Source of the DNA: an uncultured Eisenbergiella sp.
GTDB lineage: Bacteria; Bacillota; Clostridia; Lachnospirales; Lachnospiraceae
Length of the DNA: 51,180 bases
Assembly (NCBI GenBank): GCA_947627215.1
Contig: CANQVD010000028.1
Coordinates: forward strand, 1 to 51,180
Direction of reading: 5' to 3'
The position numbers and the translations under genes are program-made. Under the pieces are notes generated by a model, which was given only the letters and a program-made list of their open reading frames with translations, was not told the DNA's origin and searched no databases. This document shows positions 33,520-42,737 of this stretch, in pieces. Position 1 is the stretch's first letter, and every line of letters starts with the position of its first letter.

Positions 33520-35496
33520 TCACCGCAGCACGGCCGTATCGTAGCGGACCCCGTTGCGGATCCCGTATTCCCGTTCCAGATAATAGGCAATCCGCTTCTG
33601 CGCGTATACGGAATTGATCAGGTCGCAGTTCACCAGCAGGATCAGGAACTGATGCTCGCTGTAGCGGGTGAAGCAGTCGCTCCTGCGCAGATTCCGGAGG
33701 ATGGCCGTCTGCAGCTTCCCGCTCAGGCTGTCCAGCTTTTTCTGGGACAACGGCACGCCCTTCTTTTCGTCCAGCATCGTGCAGAGCAGAAGCGTGGCAG
33801 GCGCCTCCCCCTCCCGGCTGTTGCGCATCATCTGGATACAGATGCCCTCAAAATTGGGCCAGGTACAGTAATAGGTTCCCTGGACGCCCAGCGCGGCGTC
33901 GGACAGCTCCTTTTGCAGATCCTCGATCTTCCCGTCCGTGTTGCGGATCCGGTCGCGCAGCAGATCGTGCCGTTCCCGCAGTTCATCCGTCAGATCGTTA
34001 TGCATTTCATCCGCGTAGAAGGACGCCATCTTGCGGTAAAAATCCTGCGCCTCCTGAAACCGCTCCAGCGCGATCAGGCAGTCCAGGCATTCCAGCTCCC
34101 ATTCCTCGTGCGGATAAAGGCGCGCCGCGTTGCTGCACACCTCCAGCATATCCTCATACCGGCCCTCCTGCTTCAGGATCGTACAGAGCTGACGCAGCGC
34201 CGTATAATACATCTCCTTATACGCCACGCGCAGCTCTCCCGCCCAGCCGTCCGCCGGCAGGCGCGGCAGGAAATCGCCCTTATACTGCGCGCACGCCTCC
34301 ATCAGATAGCGGAGCTTCTGCTTGTCCTCCTTTTCCGCGGCGGCCTGCCCCAGCGCCCGCTTGAAGCGACCTGTATCCGTATCCAGCAAAAGCTCGCCGT
34401 CCCAGTAATAATAGCTCTTCTTGATCACGATGTAGGCAGCCGGAGGCAGAATGGAGTCCTCGATCATCTTGCGCAGACGGAATACCGTCTGCTTCATATT
34501 GTTGGTCTTGTCCGTCACCTTTCCCTTGCCGTAAAGCGCTTCCTGCAGCTTCTCCCGGATCACGCCGTCCTCCTGCGCATGGAGAAGCATTTCCAGAAGC
34601 TGCATGGGCTTACTGGAGGTGCTGTTGTCCAGTGTGACCTCCATACCGTTTAAGGTAATCCGGAAATTTCCGAAAAACGTGACCTCCAGGCCGTTCTGAC
34701 GCTCCACCCGGTTCAGACGGCGCAGGATCTGCCAGACGCCCTTTTTCTCCCAGGACGGGCAGATGAAACGGGCGGCCTCCTTGACATAACGGGGCGCATC
34801 CTCCACGGCATAGCTTTCGCCGGCCGCCTGCAGCATGTCCACATCCGACGCTCCGTTGCCGAACGCCACCGTCTCCGACCGGGTGATCCCGTACTGACTC
34901 TGAAGGGCCAGCACAGCATTACCCTTACCGGCGGAAAGATCCGTAAACTCCACCCAGTTCTCCCCGTCGATACAGACGTTCAGCCGGTCCTTCCAGGTGG
35001 GGACCAGAATGGCCTCCGCCAGAGCGCGGATGCCGCTCGCCCGGTATGCCGAGACCCGCAGCGCCTGCGGCTTTTCCGACAGCACGTCCTTCATGATCCG
35101 CATCGAACAGCGATACCCGTTTCCCAAAAGGCTTAGGAAATCCCGGTCCGCGGTCTCCACAAGGCTCTCCTCCTGCGTGGAAACCACGATCTCGCAGTCC
35201 CGGAACCCCCTGAGCTGCTCCACCAGCGCGGTCACATATTCCTGCCGCATCAGCACCGTCAGAATATCCCGGTCCCGATACCGGACATGCGCGCCGTTTT
35301 CCGCGATATAAACGATCCGGTCCTCCACATCCTTAAACAGGGCCGCAATGCCCTGCTGCTGCCGGCTGCCGGCGCAGGCGAACAAAACCCCCCGGTCCGT
35401 GAGCCTCCTGATCTCCTCCGCGACCTCCGGACCGACTTCCGGTGCGGCTTCCTGAACCAGGGTCCCGTCTACATCTGTCACGATTAATTTGATCAT
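33520..35496 (-). CDS. HAD phosphatase-BTAD regulator fusion with degenerate GGDEF-like tail
   Basis: 658 residues from ATG 35496, with AGGAG upstream. Residues 1-265 form a Cof-type HAD domain: D8 and D10 in DVDGT, S44, K191 in AGKGNA, and a changed motif IV, GNGASD (214-218), where GDGxND is usual. Residues 270-505 look like a SARP/BTAD-type regulator, with a winged-helix part (LEVTFFGNFRITLNG to VIKKSYYYWD) and then a helical BTAD/TPR-like part. Residues about 540-650 resemble a GGDEF fold, but SEHQF replaces GGDEF, so no cyclase activity is expected. The frame is continuous. It precedes the fucosidase gene. Confidence 0.85.
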   Translation of the reverse strand: MIKLIVTDVDGTLVQEAAPEVGPEVAEEIRRLTDRGVLFACAGSRQQQGIAALFKDVEDRIVYIAENGAHVRYRDRDILTVLMRQEYVTALVEQLRGFRDCEIVVSTQEESLVETADRDFLSLLGNGYRCSMRIMKDVLSEKPQALRVSAYRASGIRALAEAILVPTWKDRLNVCIDGENWVEFTDLSAGKGNAVLALQSQYGITRSETVAFGNGASDVDMLQAAGESYAVEDAPRYVKEAARFICPSWEKKGVWQILRRLNRVERQNGLEVTFFGNFRITLNGMEVTLDNSTSSKPMQLLEMLLHAQEDGVIREKLQEALYGKGKVTDKTNNMKQTVFRLRKMIEDSILPPAAYIVIKKSYYYWDGELLLDTDTGRFKRALGQAAAEKEDKQKLRYLMEACAQYKGDFLPRLPADGWAGELRVAYKEMYYTALRQLCTILKQEGRYEDMLEVCSNAARLYPHEEWELECLDCLIALERFQEAQDFYRKMASFYADEMHNDLTDELRERHDLLRDRIRNTDGKIEDLQKELSDAALGVQGTYYCTWPNFEGICIQMMRNSREGEAPATLLLCTMLDEKKGVPLSQKKLDSLSGKLQTAILRNLRRSDCFTRYSEHQFLILLVNCDLINSVYAQKRIAYYLEREYGIRNGVRYDTAVLR

Positions 35497-35611
35497 TTCT
35501 CTTCTCCTGTCTGCCGTATGGCCGTGCCGGCCCCTTCTCGTTTCCTGTATCTTCCCTATAGCAAAAGCGGCTTCCGCGGCTCTGCCGTCCGGAGCATAGA
35601 TCACCGCTTTT

Positions 35612-36232
35612 TCACACCAGTTTCCTCTGATGCAGCTCCTGGTAGAGTCTGCCCACCGGCAGCCCCACCACATTGTTATAATCTCCTTCAATGCCCCGGA
35701 TGAAGGCGGCGCACCGTCCCTGAATGCCGTAAGCGCCCGCCTTGTCCATCGGCTCGCCCGTCCCCACATAGGCGGCTATCTCCCCGGCCGTCATGGGGTA
35801 GAAGTCCACACGGGTGCGCTCGTAAAAGGAAAACCGCCCTGGCCTCCCGTCCGGCTGTCCGCCCTGCCAGAGCGCCGTCACGCCGGTATAGACGAAGTGG
35901 CTTCTTCCCTGCAGAAGCGCCAGCATCCGACAGGCGTCCTCCTCTCCGGCGGGCTTTCCAAGGATCATGCCGTCACATGCGACCACCGTATCCGCGCCGA
36001 TGACCAGAAGCCCCTCGGCCGCCCCGTTCAGCCGTTCATACACCTCCGCCGCCTTCTGCGCGGAGAGCTGCTTCACCAGTTCTCCCGGTGCCGCCGCATC
36101 TGCCCTTTCCTCCCGCGTGCCCGGACATACCGCAAAGCGCAGGCCGATCTGCGCGAGCAGTTCCCGCCTTCTGGGCGACGCGGAGGCCAGCACGATCCTG
36201 TAGGCCTGCTCCATTTCTTCGTCTCCGTTCAT
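35612..36232 (-). CDS. maf: Maf-like nucleoside triphosphate pyrophosphatase
   Basis: 206 residues from ATG 36232, which overlaps the ppk stop (ATGA). A second ATG six codons on (36214, MEQAYRI) has GGAG upstream and is also possible. The signature LASASPRRRELL is at the N-terminus, with GADTVVACDG near 80 and the KAGAYGIQG motif near 165. Maf proteins hydrolyse non-canonical or UTP/CTP-type nucleotides to the monophosphate and affect cell division. The gene order ppx-ppk-maf is continuous. Confidence 0.94.
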   Translation of the reverse strand: MNGDEEMEQAYRIVLASASPRRRELLAQIGLRFAVCPGTREERADAAAPGELVKQLSAQKAAEVYERLNGAAEGLLVIGADTVVACDGMILGKPAGEEDACRMLALLQGRSHFVYTGVTALWQGGQPDGRPGRFSFYERTRVDFYPMTAGEIAAYVGTGEPMDKAGAYGIQGRCAAFIRGIEGDYNNVVGLPVGRLYQELHQRKLV

Positions 36233-38430
36233 TCTTCCGCATGGGTTTCCGGCACAAAGCGCCTCGTATCCCGAATCTCCTCTTTCCGGTTTCCCAGCCG
36301 GATGGCCTGCCGACAGAAATCCTCCTGGGCGCAGAAGGACTCCCTGCCGCGCCGGTCAACCTTTTCATAACTGCCGTCAGGCTGCAGGATATGGGCCTTG
36401 GTGTTGTCCTTCATCTGCCCCGCCAGAATATATTTCAGCTTTTCCTGCAGATCCGGATCCTCCACGGGGAACAGGATCTCCACCCGCCGCTCCAGGTTCC
36501 GGGGCATCCAGTCGGCGCTGCTGCAGTAATACTCCGGCTTCCCGTTGTTTTCAAAATAAAAGATACGGGCGTGCTCCAGAAAATTGCCCACGATGGAACG
36601 CACCGTGATATTTTCGCTCACCCCGGGAATCCCCACCTTCAGGCAGCAGATGCCGCGCACGATCAGGTCAATCTTCACGCCGTCGCAGCTCGCTCCGTAG
36701 AGCGCCGCGATCACCTCCTGATCGCAGAGAGAATTCATCTTCGCCACAATGCGGGCGTTCTTCCCCTCCCTGGCGTTCCGGGCCTCCCGGCCGATCAGAT
36801 ACAAAAACCGGTCCTTCAGCCAGAGGGGCGCCAGACTCAGACGGTTCCAGGAGCGGGGCTCCGAATAGCCGGAAAGCATGTTGAACACCGCCGTGGCGTC
36901 CTCCCCGATGGCCTCACTGGCCGTCATCAGGCCCACATCCGTATACAGCTTGGCGGTGGCGTCGTTATAATTGCCCGTGCCCAAATGCACATACCGGCGG
37001 ATCCCGTCATCCTCCCGGCGCACCACCAGCGTGATCTTGCTGTGCGTCTTCAGGCCCACCAGCCCGTAGATCACATGGCAACCGGCCTGCTCCAGCTTTC
37101 TGGCCCATACGATGTTGTTCTCCTCGTCGAACCGGGCCTTCAGCTCCACCAGCACGGATACCTGCTTGCCGTTCTCCGCAGCCTGCGCCAGCGCCGCGAT
37201 GATGGGGGAATTGCCGCTGACGCGGTACAGGGTCTGCTTGATCGCCAGCACATCGGGGTCCCGGCTGGCCTGCCGGATGAAATCCACCACCGGCGCGAAG
37301 GTCTGATAGGGATGATGCAGCAGGATATCCTTCCGGCGGATGATGTCAAAAACTGTGCCCTCCTGCAGGAACTCCGGCACCGGCTGCGGTTCATAGCGAC
37401 GACTCTTCAGCCGTTCAAAGCCGTCAAGCCCGTACACCTTCATGAGGAAGGTCAGATCCAGCGGACCGTCGATCCGGAAAATATCCTCGTCCGCCACCTG
37501 AAGCTCCTTCTTCAGCAGGCGGATCAGACGCTTATCCGCCCCCTCCTCGATCTCCAGCCGCAGCGCGCGTCCCCAGCTTCGCTTTTTGATCTGCTTTTCG
37601 ATCTCCAGAAGCAGATCCTCCGCCTCATCCTCGTCGATGGCCAGATCGGCGTTGCGCGTGATCCGGAACGGATGGGCGCAGACCACATCGTAATTCAGGA
37701 AAAGCCGGCTGATATTGCGCTCGATGATCTCCTCCAGCAGGATGACCGTCATGCCCTCCGTCTCTCCGTCGGAAGGGATCGCCACCACCCGCGGCAGCAC
37801 GGAAGGGACCTGCACGGTAGCGAAGTCCAGCGCGTCCTTCCCTTCCCTGTCCTTTTTCCCGGCCTTCTTTTCGCCCTTTTCGGAGGTCTCCCCTTTTTCC
37901 GCCTTCTCCCCCTTTTTATCCAGCAGCGCGCCGATGTTCAGAGATTTGTTGCGGATCAGCGGAAAGGGCCTGGAGGAATCCACGGCCATGGGCGTCAGCA
38001 CCGGATAGACGTTTTCCATGAAATATTCGTCCACGTACCGTCCCTGCTCCTTCGTGAGCTGCTCGTGGCGCTCCACGAAGCGCAGTCCGTTCTCCTTCAT
38101 CTGCGGCAGAAGCATCCGGCTGTAGGTGGAATATTCCAGCGCCACGAAATCGTGCAGAAGCCCCGACAGCATAGAAAGCTGTTCCTTCGGGGAAAGGCCG
38201 GCGATGTCCTTTTTCGTATAACCGGCATTCACCATATCCACCAAAGACCCGATGCGGACCATGAAAAACTCATCCAGATTGGAGGCCGTTATGCTCAGAA
38301 ATTTCAGCCGCTCAAACAGCGGAATCTGCCTGTCCCTGGCCTCCGACAGCACTCTTTTGTTGAACAGCAGCCAGCTCTCCTCCCGGTTGGTATACAGCTC
38401 GACCCTGAAAAAATCCTGATTTCCCTCCAC
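36229..38430 (-). CDS. ppk: Polyphosphate kinase 1
   Basis: 733 residues from GTG 38430, with GAGGG seven to eight bases upstream. It makes polyphosphate from ATP. The N-domain (LLFNKRVLSEARD, NLDEFFMVRIG) is clear, as is the catalytic region. That region has the histidine motifs GLKTHSKITLV, expected to be phosphorylated, and YVHLGTGNYNDATAKLY. A lysine/glutamate-rich insertion (about 165-200, with EKGETSEKGEKKAGKKD) interrupts the head domain and is unusual. It follows ppx by 26 bases and overlaps maf, so synthesis and breakdown of polyphosphate are encoded together. Confidence 0.96.
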   Translation of the reverse strand: MEGNQDFFRVELYTNREESWLLFNKRVLSEARDRQIPLFERLKFLSITASNLDEFFMVRIGSLVDMVNAGYTKKDIAGLSPKEQLSMLSGLLHDFVALEYSTYSRMLLPQMKENGLRFVERHEQLTKEQGRYVDEYFMENVYPVLTPMAVDSSRPFPLIRNKSLNIGALLDKKGEKAEKGETSEKGEKKAGKKDREGKDALDFATVQVPSVLPRVVAIPSDGETEGMTVILLEEIIERNISRLFLNYDVVCAHPFRITRNADLAIDEDEAEDLLLEIEKQIKKRSWGRALRLEIEEGADKRLIRLLKKELQVADEDIFRIDGPLDLTFLMKVYGLDGFERLKSRRYEPQPVPEFLQEGTVFDIIRRKDILLHHPYQTFAPVVDFIRQASRDPDVLAIKQTLYRVSGNSPIIAALAQAAENGKQVSVLVELKARFDEENNIVWARKLEQAGCHVIYGLVGLKTHSKITLVVRREDDGIRRYVHLGTGNYNDATAKLYTDVGLMTASEAIGEDATAVFNMLSGYSEPRSWNRLSLAPLWLKDRFLYLIGREARNAREGKNARIVAKMNSLCDQEVIAALYGASCDGVKIDLIVRGICCLKVGIPGVSENITVRSIVGNFLEHARIFYFENNGKPEYYCSSADWMPRNLERRVEILFPVEDPDLQEKLKYILAGQMKDNTKAHILQPDGSYEKVDRRGRESFCAQEDFCRQAIRLGNRKEEIRDTRRFVPETHAEE

Positions 38431-38456
38431 GGTGCGATCCCTCTTTTCCTTTTCTT

Positions 38457-39995
38457 TTACAGCGCGCGCTGCTGCCGGATGACGGGCCGCACGTTATAGA
38501 CCTCTTCAAAGAAATCGGCCCGGCGGTCGAACAGTCCCTTCTCCAGCGTGATGTCCTCCACCGCGCTCACCGTCAGCATGAGCTGCCCGTCCCTGACCGC
38601 GGCGCGGATATCCTTGCAGCGCTGCTTGTGGCTGCGGTCCAGCGCGTTGGACAGCCGCAGGATGGCGGCCAGCTTGGCGATGACCAGATATTCCTCCCGG
38701 TCCATTCTGCCGCCCCGGGCGTTCTCCATCTCATAGTCAAACTCCATATGGTTGAATTTGACCACATTGGCCACAATCTCCCGCTCCCGGTGGGACAGGC
38801 CGATGATCTCCGTGGCCATGATGATGGCGTAGGAGCACTCCGCCAGACTGAGCATGCTGATGTATTTTCCGCAGTCGTGCAGCAGCGTGGCGATCCGCAG
38901 AAGGAGCCTCTCCCGCTGCCCCATCCCGTGAATTTTCTTCATGCTGTCAAAGATCGTCAGCGCGATCTTCTCCAGCGTCTCCGCCCGGCGCTTGCTTCCC
39001 ATATACCGCTTGCTGATCCCCCTCGCGCAGGTGATGATGTCCTGTTCAAAATCGTGGGGCTGGGAAATCAGCCTGTGCTTTTCCGCATACTCGTAAGCGA
39101 TGCCGTCACACAGCGTCACCCCCGGCGCCCAGATGAGCTTTGCGTCCGTCAGCACCGCCACCTGCCGCACGATCGCAGAGGCGATCCGCAGAAGCGGCGC
39201 CTTTTCCTCCGGCAGATCGTAGCGCCGGACGATCTCCTCATCCGTATGCCCGTTCAGGAAATCCAGAAACGTATAGAAGGAGGCGCAGTCCACAAAGCCC
39301 GCATTCTGATCCGGGGAAAGCTGTTTCCGGATCAGCGCGGAAATATAGTCATCCACCACGATGATGTTTTCAATGGTCCTGTCCTTTAAATACATCTTCC
39401 GGAACACGGAAAGCTGCGCCATCAGCAGCTCCTCCAGAAGCTCCGGATACCGGGAAGGGCGCACGTTGATCCGGCGCATCTTCTCCTGCAGCCGCAGCAC
39501 GCCCAGCCGCAGATTGCAGGAGGCGGACAGCTTATCCTTGTCGAACAGCGAAAGCTGGATGCTCCCGCCGCCGATGTCCACCACCAGCGTCCCCTTTTCG
39601 ATGATCTTCGCAAAGCCTTCTCCTCTTGAGGCGATGGATTTGTAATCCAGAAAGCGCTGTTCCGAATTGCTCAGCACCTCGATCCGCACCCCGGTCCGCT
39701 GGGCGATCTGATCCAGCACCAGATCCTGGTTGCTGATCTCCCGGATGGCGCTGGTGCCGTAGGCCTTATACTCCTCCGTGCGATAGCCCTTCATGACGGA
39801 AACGAACTCCCGGAGCACGCCGCACAGCTCCTCCAGCTTTTCGTGTCCCAGCTTTCCGGTGCCGTAGGTGGAACTGCCCAGGTCCAGGCGGTTGCTGACA
39901 CAGTCCACCTCCCGGATCCCATAGGACTTCGCCATGGTAAAAATTTTCAGGGTCTGTTCATAGGACCCCACATCGATTGCGGCAAACGTTTTCAT
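38457..39995 (-). CDS. ppx: Ppx/GppA-type exopolyphosphatase with HD-like C-domain
   Basis: 512 residues. The ASKHA fold motifs are AAIDVGSY at the N-terminus, AYGTSAIREISNQ near 90 and VVDIGGGSIQLSLF near 140. The C-terminal half carries an HD-type motif, LLHDCGKYISM, near 375. It releases phosphate from polyphosphate or from pppGpp; sequence alone does not separate the two. It lies between the DUF815 ATPase (27-base gap) and ppk (26-base gap), as expected for polyphosphate turnover. Confidence 0.93.
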   Translation of the reverse strand: MKTFAAIDVGSYEQTLKIFTMAKSYGIREVDCVSNRLDLGSSTYGTGKLGHEKLEELCGVLREFVSVMKGYRTEEYKAYGTSAIREISNQDLVLDQIAQRTGVRIEVLSNSEQRFLDYKSIASRGEGFAKIIEKGTLVVDIGGGSIQLSLFDKDKLSASCNLRLGVLRLQEKMRRINVRPSRYPELLEELLMAQLSVFRKMYLKDRTIENIIVVDDYISALIRKQLSPDQNAGFVDCASFYTFLDFLNGHTDEEIVRRYDLPEEKAPLLRIASAIVRQVAVLTDAKLIWAPGVTLCDGIAYEYAEKHRLISQPHDFEQDIITCARGISKRYMGSKRRAETLEKIALTIFDSMKKIHGMGQRERLLLRIATLLHDCGKYISMLSLAECSYAIIMATEIIGLSHREREIVANVVKFNHMEFDYEMENARGGRMDREEYLVIAKLAAILRLSNALDRSHKQRCKDIRAAVRDGQLMLTVSAVEDITLEKGLFDRRADFFEEVYNVRPVIRQQRAL

Positions 39996-40022
39996 GCCGG
40001 TTCCCCCTGATTTTTCCCGCGC

Positions 40023-41315
40023 TCATGCCCTTCCGAGCAGGTGATCCACGAACTGCTGCGCCGTGCGGCCGGAAAGACCGCCGTGGGAAAGCTCCCAGCG
40101 GTTCGCCTGCAAAAGCAGCTCCTCCCGCGGCATATCGATCCCGTTTCTTTCGGCGAGACCCTCCACGATCTGTTCAAACTGCCGTTTATCCGGCGAGCCG
40201 AAATAGATGGTGACCCCGAAGCGGGAAACCAGCGAAAGCTTTTCCTGCACCGTATCGTTGGTGTGCAGCTCTTCGTCCCGCTCCTCCTTGTCCCGAAAGC
40301 TCTCCCGGATCAGGTGCCGCCTGTTGGAGGTGGCGTAAATCAACACATTCTGCGGCTTTTTCTCCAGCCCGCCCTCGATCACGGCCTTCAGATATTTATA
40401 CTCCACCTCAAATTCCTCGAAGCTCAGGTCGTCCATATAAATGATAAATTTATAATTCCGGTTCTTGATCCGGGCGATCACATCGTTCAGGCTCCTGAAC
40501 TGATGCTTATAGATCTCGATGACGCGCAGCCCCCGCTCATAATATGCGTTGGCAATGGCCTTGATGCAGGAGGATTTTCCCGTGCCGGCGTCCCCGAACA
40601 GCAGACAGTTGTTGGCCCTGCGCCCGCTCACGAAGGCCTCCGTATTCTCCAGAAGCTTCTGCTTCTGAAGCTCATAGCCGATGAGATCGGACAGCTTCAC
40701 GTGAGCAATGTTCAGGATCGGCTCAATCACCGCACCGGAACCCTCTCCGACGACCCGGAACGCCTTGTGCAGGCCGAATCTGCCCACACCGTATTCCCGG
40801 TAAAAATCCGTCAGCATGTCCTTCATCTCTTCCGGCGTGGCCGCCGTCCGGAAACGCTGCGCCAGCGCGCAGATCCGGTCCCGGATCCGGGTATTGTACA
40901 CCCGGCTCTCCTGGGCATTGCCCTCATAGGAAAGCGCCAGATCGAAATCCCGCACCTCCAGCCGGTCCGCCAGGCCCGCGAAATCATGATCGAACAGCTC
41001 CTTGAACAGAGCGATATCGTGCAGCACGGCACGGTTCACGCTGCCCTCCACCGCGCCCCGGATTTCACAGGCCCGGCTGTAGCTGTTCTCATCGTTCACC
41101 AGCAGGTCCGTCAGGTAACAATGCCAGAGGTTGCCATAAAAGCCGTATTTTCCGGCCATTTCCAGCAGGCGGTGCATACAGGAATAGAAAAGTCCCCGCA
41201 TCGCCTCCGCATCCTCCGCTTTCCCTCCCCCGCTCTCCATCAGCCTGACCATATCGTTCAGCAGGCCGCCGTCCGCAAAATCCCTGTACAGGATCAGTTC
41301 TTCCGTTTTCCTCAT
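40023..41315 (-). CDS. DUF815-type AAA+ ATPase
   Basis: 430 residues from ATG 41315 (MRKTEELILYRDF). A longer start at 41378 is possible but lacks a good ribosome binding site. The helical N-terminal half is followed by an ATPase core with Walker A GDAGTGKSS (about 250) and Walker B FIIYMDDLSFEE (about 305). The arginine-rich TSNRRHLIRESF follows, and the C-terminal lid ends with SGRTAQQFVDHLL. The function of this family is not established. It sits between pheA and ppx in the leftward run. Confidence 0.88.
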   Translation of the reverse strand: MRKTEELILYRDFADGGLLNDMVRLMESGGGKAEDAEAMRGLFYSCMHRLLEMAGKYGFYGNLWHCYLTDLLVNDENSYSRACEIRGAVEGSVNRAVLHDIALFKELFDHDFAGLADRLEVRDFDLALSYEGNAQESRVYNTRIRDRICALAQRFRTAATPEEMKDMLTDFYREYGVGRFGLHKAFRVVGEGSGAVIEPILNIAHVKLSDLIGYELQKQKLLENTEAFVSGRRANNCLLFGDAGTGKSSCIKAIANAYYERGLRVIEIYKHQFRSLNDVIARIKNRNYKFIIYMDDLSFEEFEVEYKYLKAVIEGGLEKKPQNVLIYATSNRRHLIRESFRDKEERDEELHTNDTVQEKLSLVSRFGVTIYFGSPDKRQFEQIVEGLAERNGIDMPREELLLQANRWELSHGGLSGRTAQQFVDHLLGRA

Positions 41316-41402
41316 ATCCGCAGCGTCTGTCCGCCTTTCCTTCCGTGCAAACCGCTTCCCGCCGGCGCCGGCCCGCATGGGAGCGCGCCGCCCCGGCGCT
41401 TC

Positions 41403-42527
41403 TTAATAATTGCCCAGTACCTTCAGGTTCATGGCCTCCTCGCGCAGGCCGCGCAGCGCGTTTTTCACCCCGCTGTCCGCCAGGTTGCCCTCAAATTCCA
41501 CAAAAAACCGGTATTCCCATGCGCGCCCCTCGATGGGACGGCTCTCGATCTTGGTCATGTTCAGATTGTTGTATATGATATGGGACAGCAGATGGTAAAG
41601 GGAGCCGCTTTCATGACGCACCTCAAAGCAGATGCTCACCTTTTTCGCATCCTTCCGGAAGATCTTCTGATTCGTCACGATGATGAACCGGGTGGAGTTG
41701 GAGGAAACGTTGTTCACCGGCTTCTCCAGCACCGAAAGCCCGTACACCTGCCCCGCGTACTCGCTGGCGATCGCGGCCTGATCCTTCCTGCCCTCCTGCG
41801 CCACCTTTCTGGCCGCGAACGCATTGTTGGGCATGGAAATCTGCTGCCACGCCCTCCCGCTCAGATAACGGGAGCTCTGCATCAGCGACTGGGGATGGGA
41901 ATAGACCGTGCGCACATCCGACAGCTTCGCGCCCGGCACCCCCAGCAGGCAGTGCTCGATCCGAAGGATCTGTTCCCCGACGATATAATTTTCAAATTCC
42001 ACCAAAAGATCGTAGATCTCGCTGACGATGCCGGCCGTGGAGTTTTCGATGGGCAGCACGGCGAAATCCGCGTTTCCCTCGTCGATGGCGCTCATGGCAT
42101 CCCGAAAGGTATCCACATGGACGCTCTCGATCTGCTCGCCGAAAAAGCGCACCATCGCCGCCTGGGAATAGGCGCCCTCCGCCCCCTGGAACACCACCCG
42201 CAGCTTTCCCGACTCCAGCTTCTCCACCGGCAGAAACGGCAGCCTTCCGGACCGCCCCTCCTGCGACATGAGCTGATACTGCAGCTTCCGGCTCATGGCC
42301 ATGATCTGCTCGAACAGCTCGGTGACCGCGTGACGGTTGAACGCGTCGTGCGTCATATCGCGCACGCTGGCCAGCTTCGCTTCCTCTCTGGCCCGGTCGA
42401 AAACCTTCCGGCCCGTTTCTATCTTATATTCGCCCACCTGACGGCAGATCGCCATCCGTTCCTCATAAAGCCTGACAAGCTGACCGTCGATCGCGTCCAG
42501 TTGCGCCCTGAGCTGCTCCAGATCCAT
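41403..42527 (-). CDS. pheA: Bifunctional chorismate mutase/prephenate dehydratase
   Basis: 374 residues, ATG 42527 after CGGAGG. It turns chorismate into prephenate and then phenylpyruvate in phenylalanine synthesis. Chorismate mutase occupies about 1-90 (LRAQLDAIDGQLVRLYEERM). Prephenate dehydratase spans about 108-285 (VFQGAEGAYSQAA and the SNSTRFIIV motif). The ACT domain covers about 295-374, with the ESRPIEGRAWEYRFFVE feedback-binding motif. It heads the leftward run and has the repeat-rich leader at 42556-42690. Confidence 0.95.
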   Translation of the reverse strand: MDLEQLRAQLDAIDGQLVRLYEERMAICRQVGEYKIETGRKVFDRAREEAKLASVRDMTHDAFNRHAVTELFEQIMAMSRKLQYQLMSQEGRSGRLPFLPVEKLESGKLRVVFQGAEGAYSQAAMVRFFGEQIESVHVDTFRDAMSAIDEGNADFAVLPIENSTAGIVSEIYDLLVEFENYIVGEQILRIEHCLLGVPGAKLSDVRTVYSHPQSLMQSSRYLSGRAWQQISMPNNAFAARKVAQEGRKDQAAIASEYAGQVYGLSVLEKPVNNVSSNSTRFIIVTNQKIFRKDAKKVSICFEVRHESGSLYHLLSHIIYNNLNMTKIESRPIEGRAWEYRFFVEFEGNLADSGVKNALRGLREEAMNLKVLGNY

Positions 42528-42555
42528 ACTTTCCTCCGGCGTGTTTTTTCATTCC

Positions 42556-42690
42556 GATTCTCGGGAAGCCTCGCAATTCGCTGTGCGAATCGCGAGGCAG
42601 CGGAAGATCGCTGTGCGATTCTCGGGAAGCTTCGCAATTCGCTGTGCGAATCGCGAAGCAGCGGAAGATCGCTGTGCGATCTTCCTTCAT
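42556..42690. repeat. Tandem 61 bp hairpin repeats upstream of pheA
   Basis: Unit 1 (42556-42616) and unit 2 (42617-42677) are identical except for two bases, C to T and G to A. These face each other in the stem GCCTCGC-A-ATTCGC/GCGAAT-C-GCGAGGC, so the pair is kept. A third fragment starts at 42678 and completes the hairpin GGAAGATCGC-TGT-GCGATCTTCC. A TAAAAT (about 42694-42699, minus strand) may be the -10 of pheA, which would put the repeats in its mRNA leader. Confidence 0.85.
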
Positions 42691-42737
42691 TTTAACACAG
42701 AATGTATAAAAAAAGAAGTTAGACGAATACTATTTTT

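Noticed and set aside
35497-35769. Extension of the HAD-BTAD frame upstream to 35769
   Set aside because: It would run into maf, encodes an unlikely Trp/Arg-rich stretch, and ATG 35496 has a good AGGAG site and a normal HAD start.
42463-42690. A possible leader peptide gene upstream of pheA
   Set aside because: There is no Shine-Dalgarno before its ATG and no run of phenylalanine codons, and the frame is formed by the tandem hairpin repeats.
42556-42690. A CRISPR array
   Set aside because: There are only two full 61-base units, each internally palindromic, with no spacers and no cas genes in the window.
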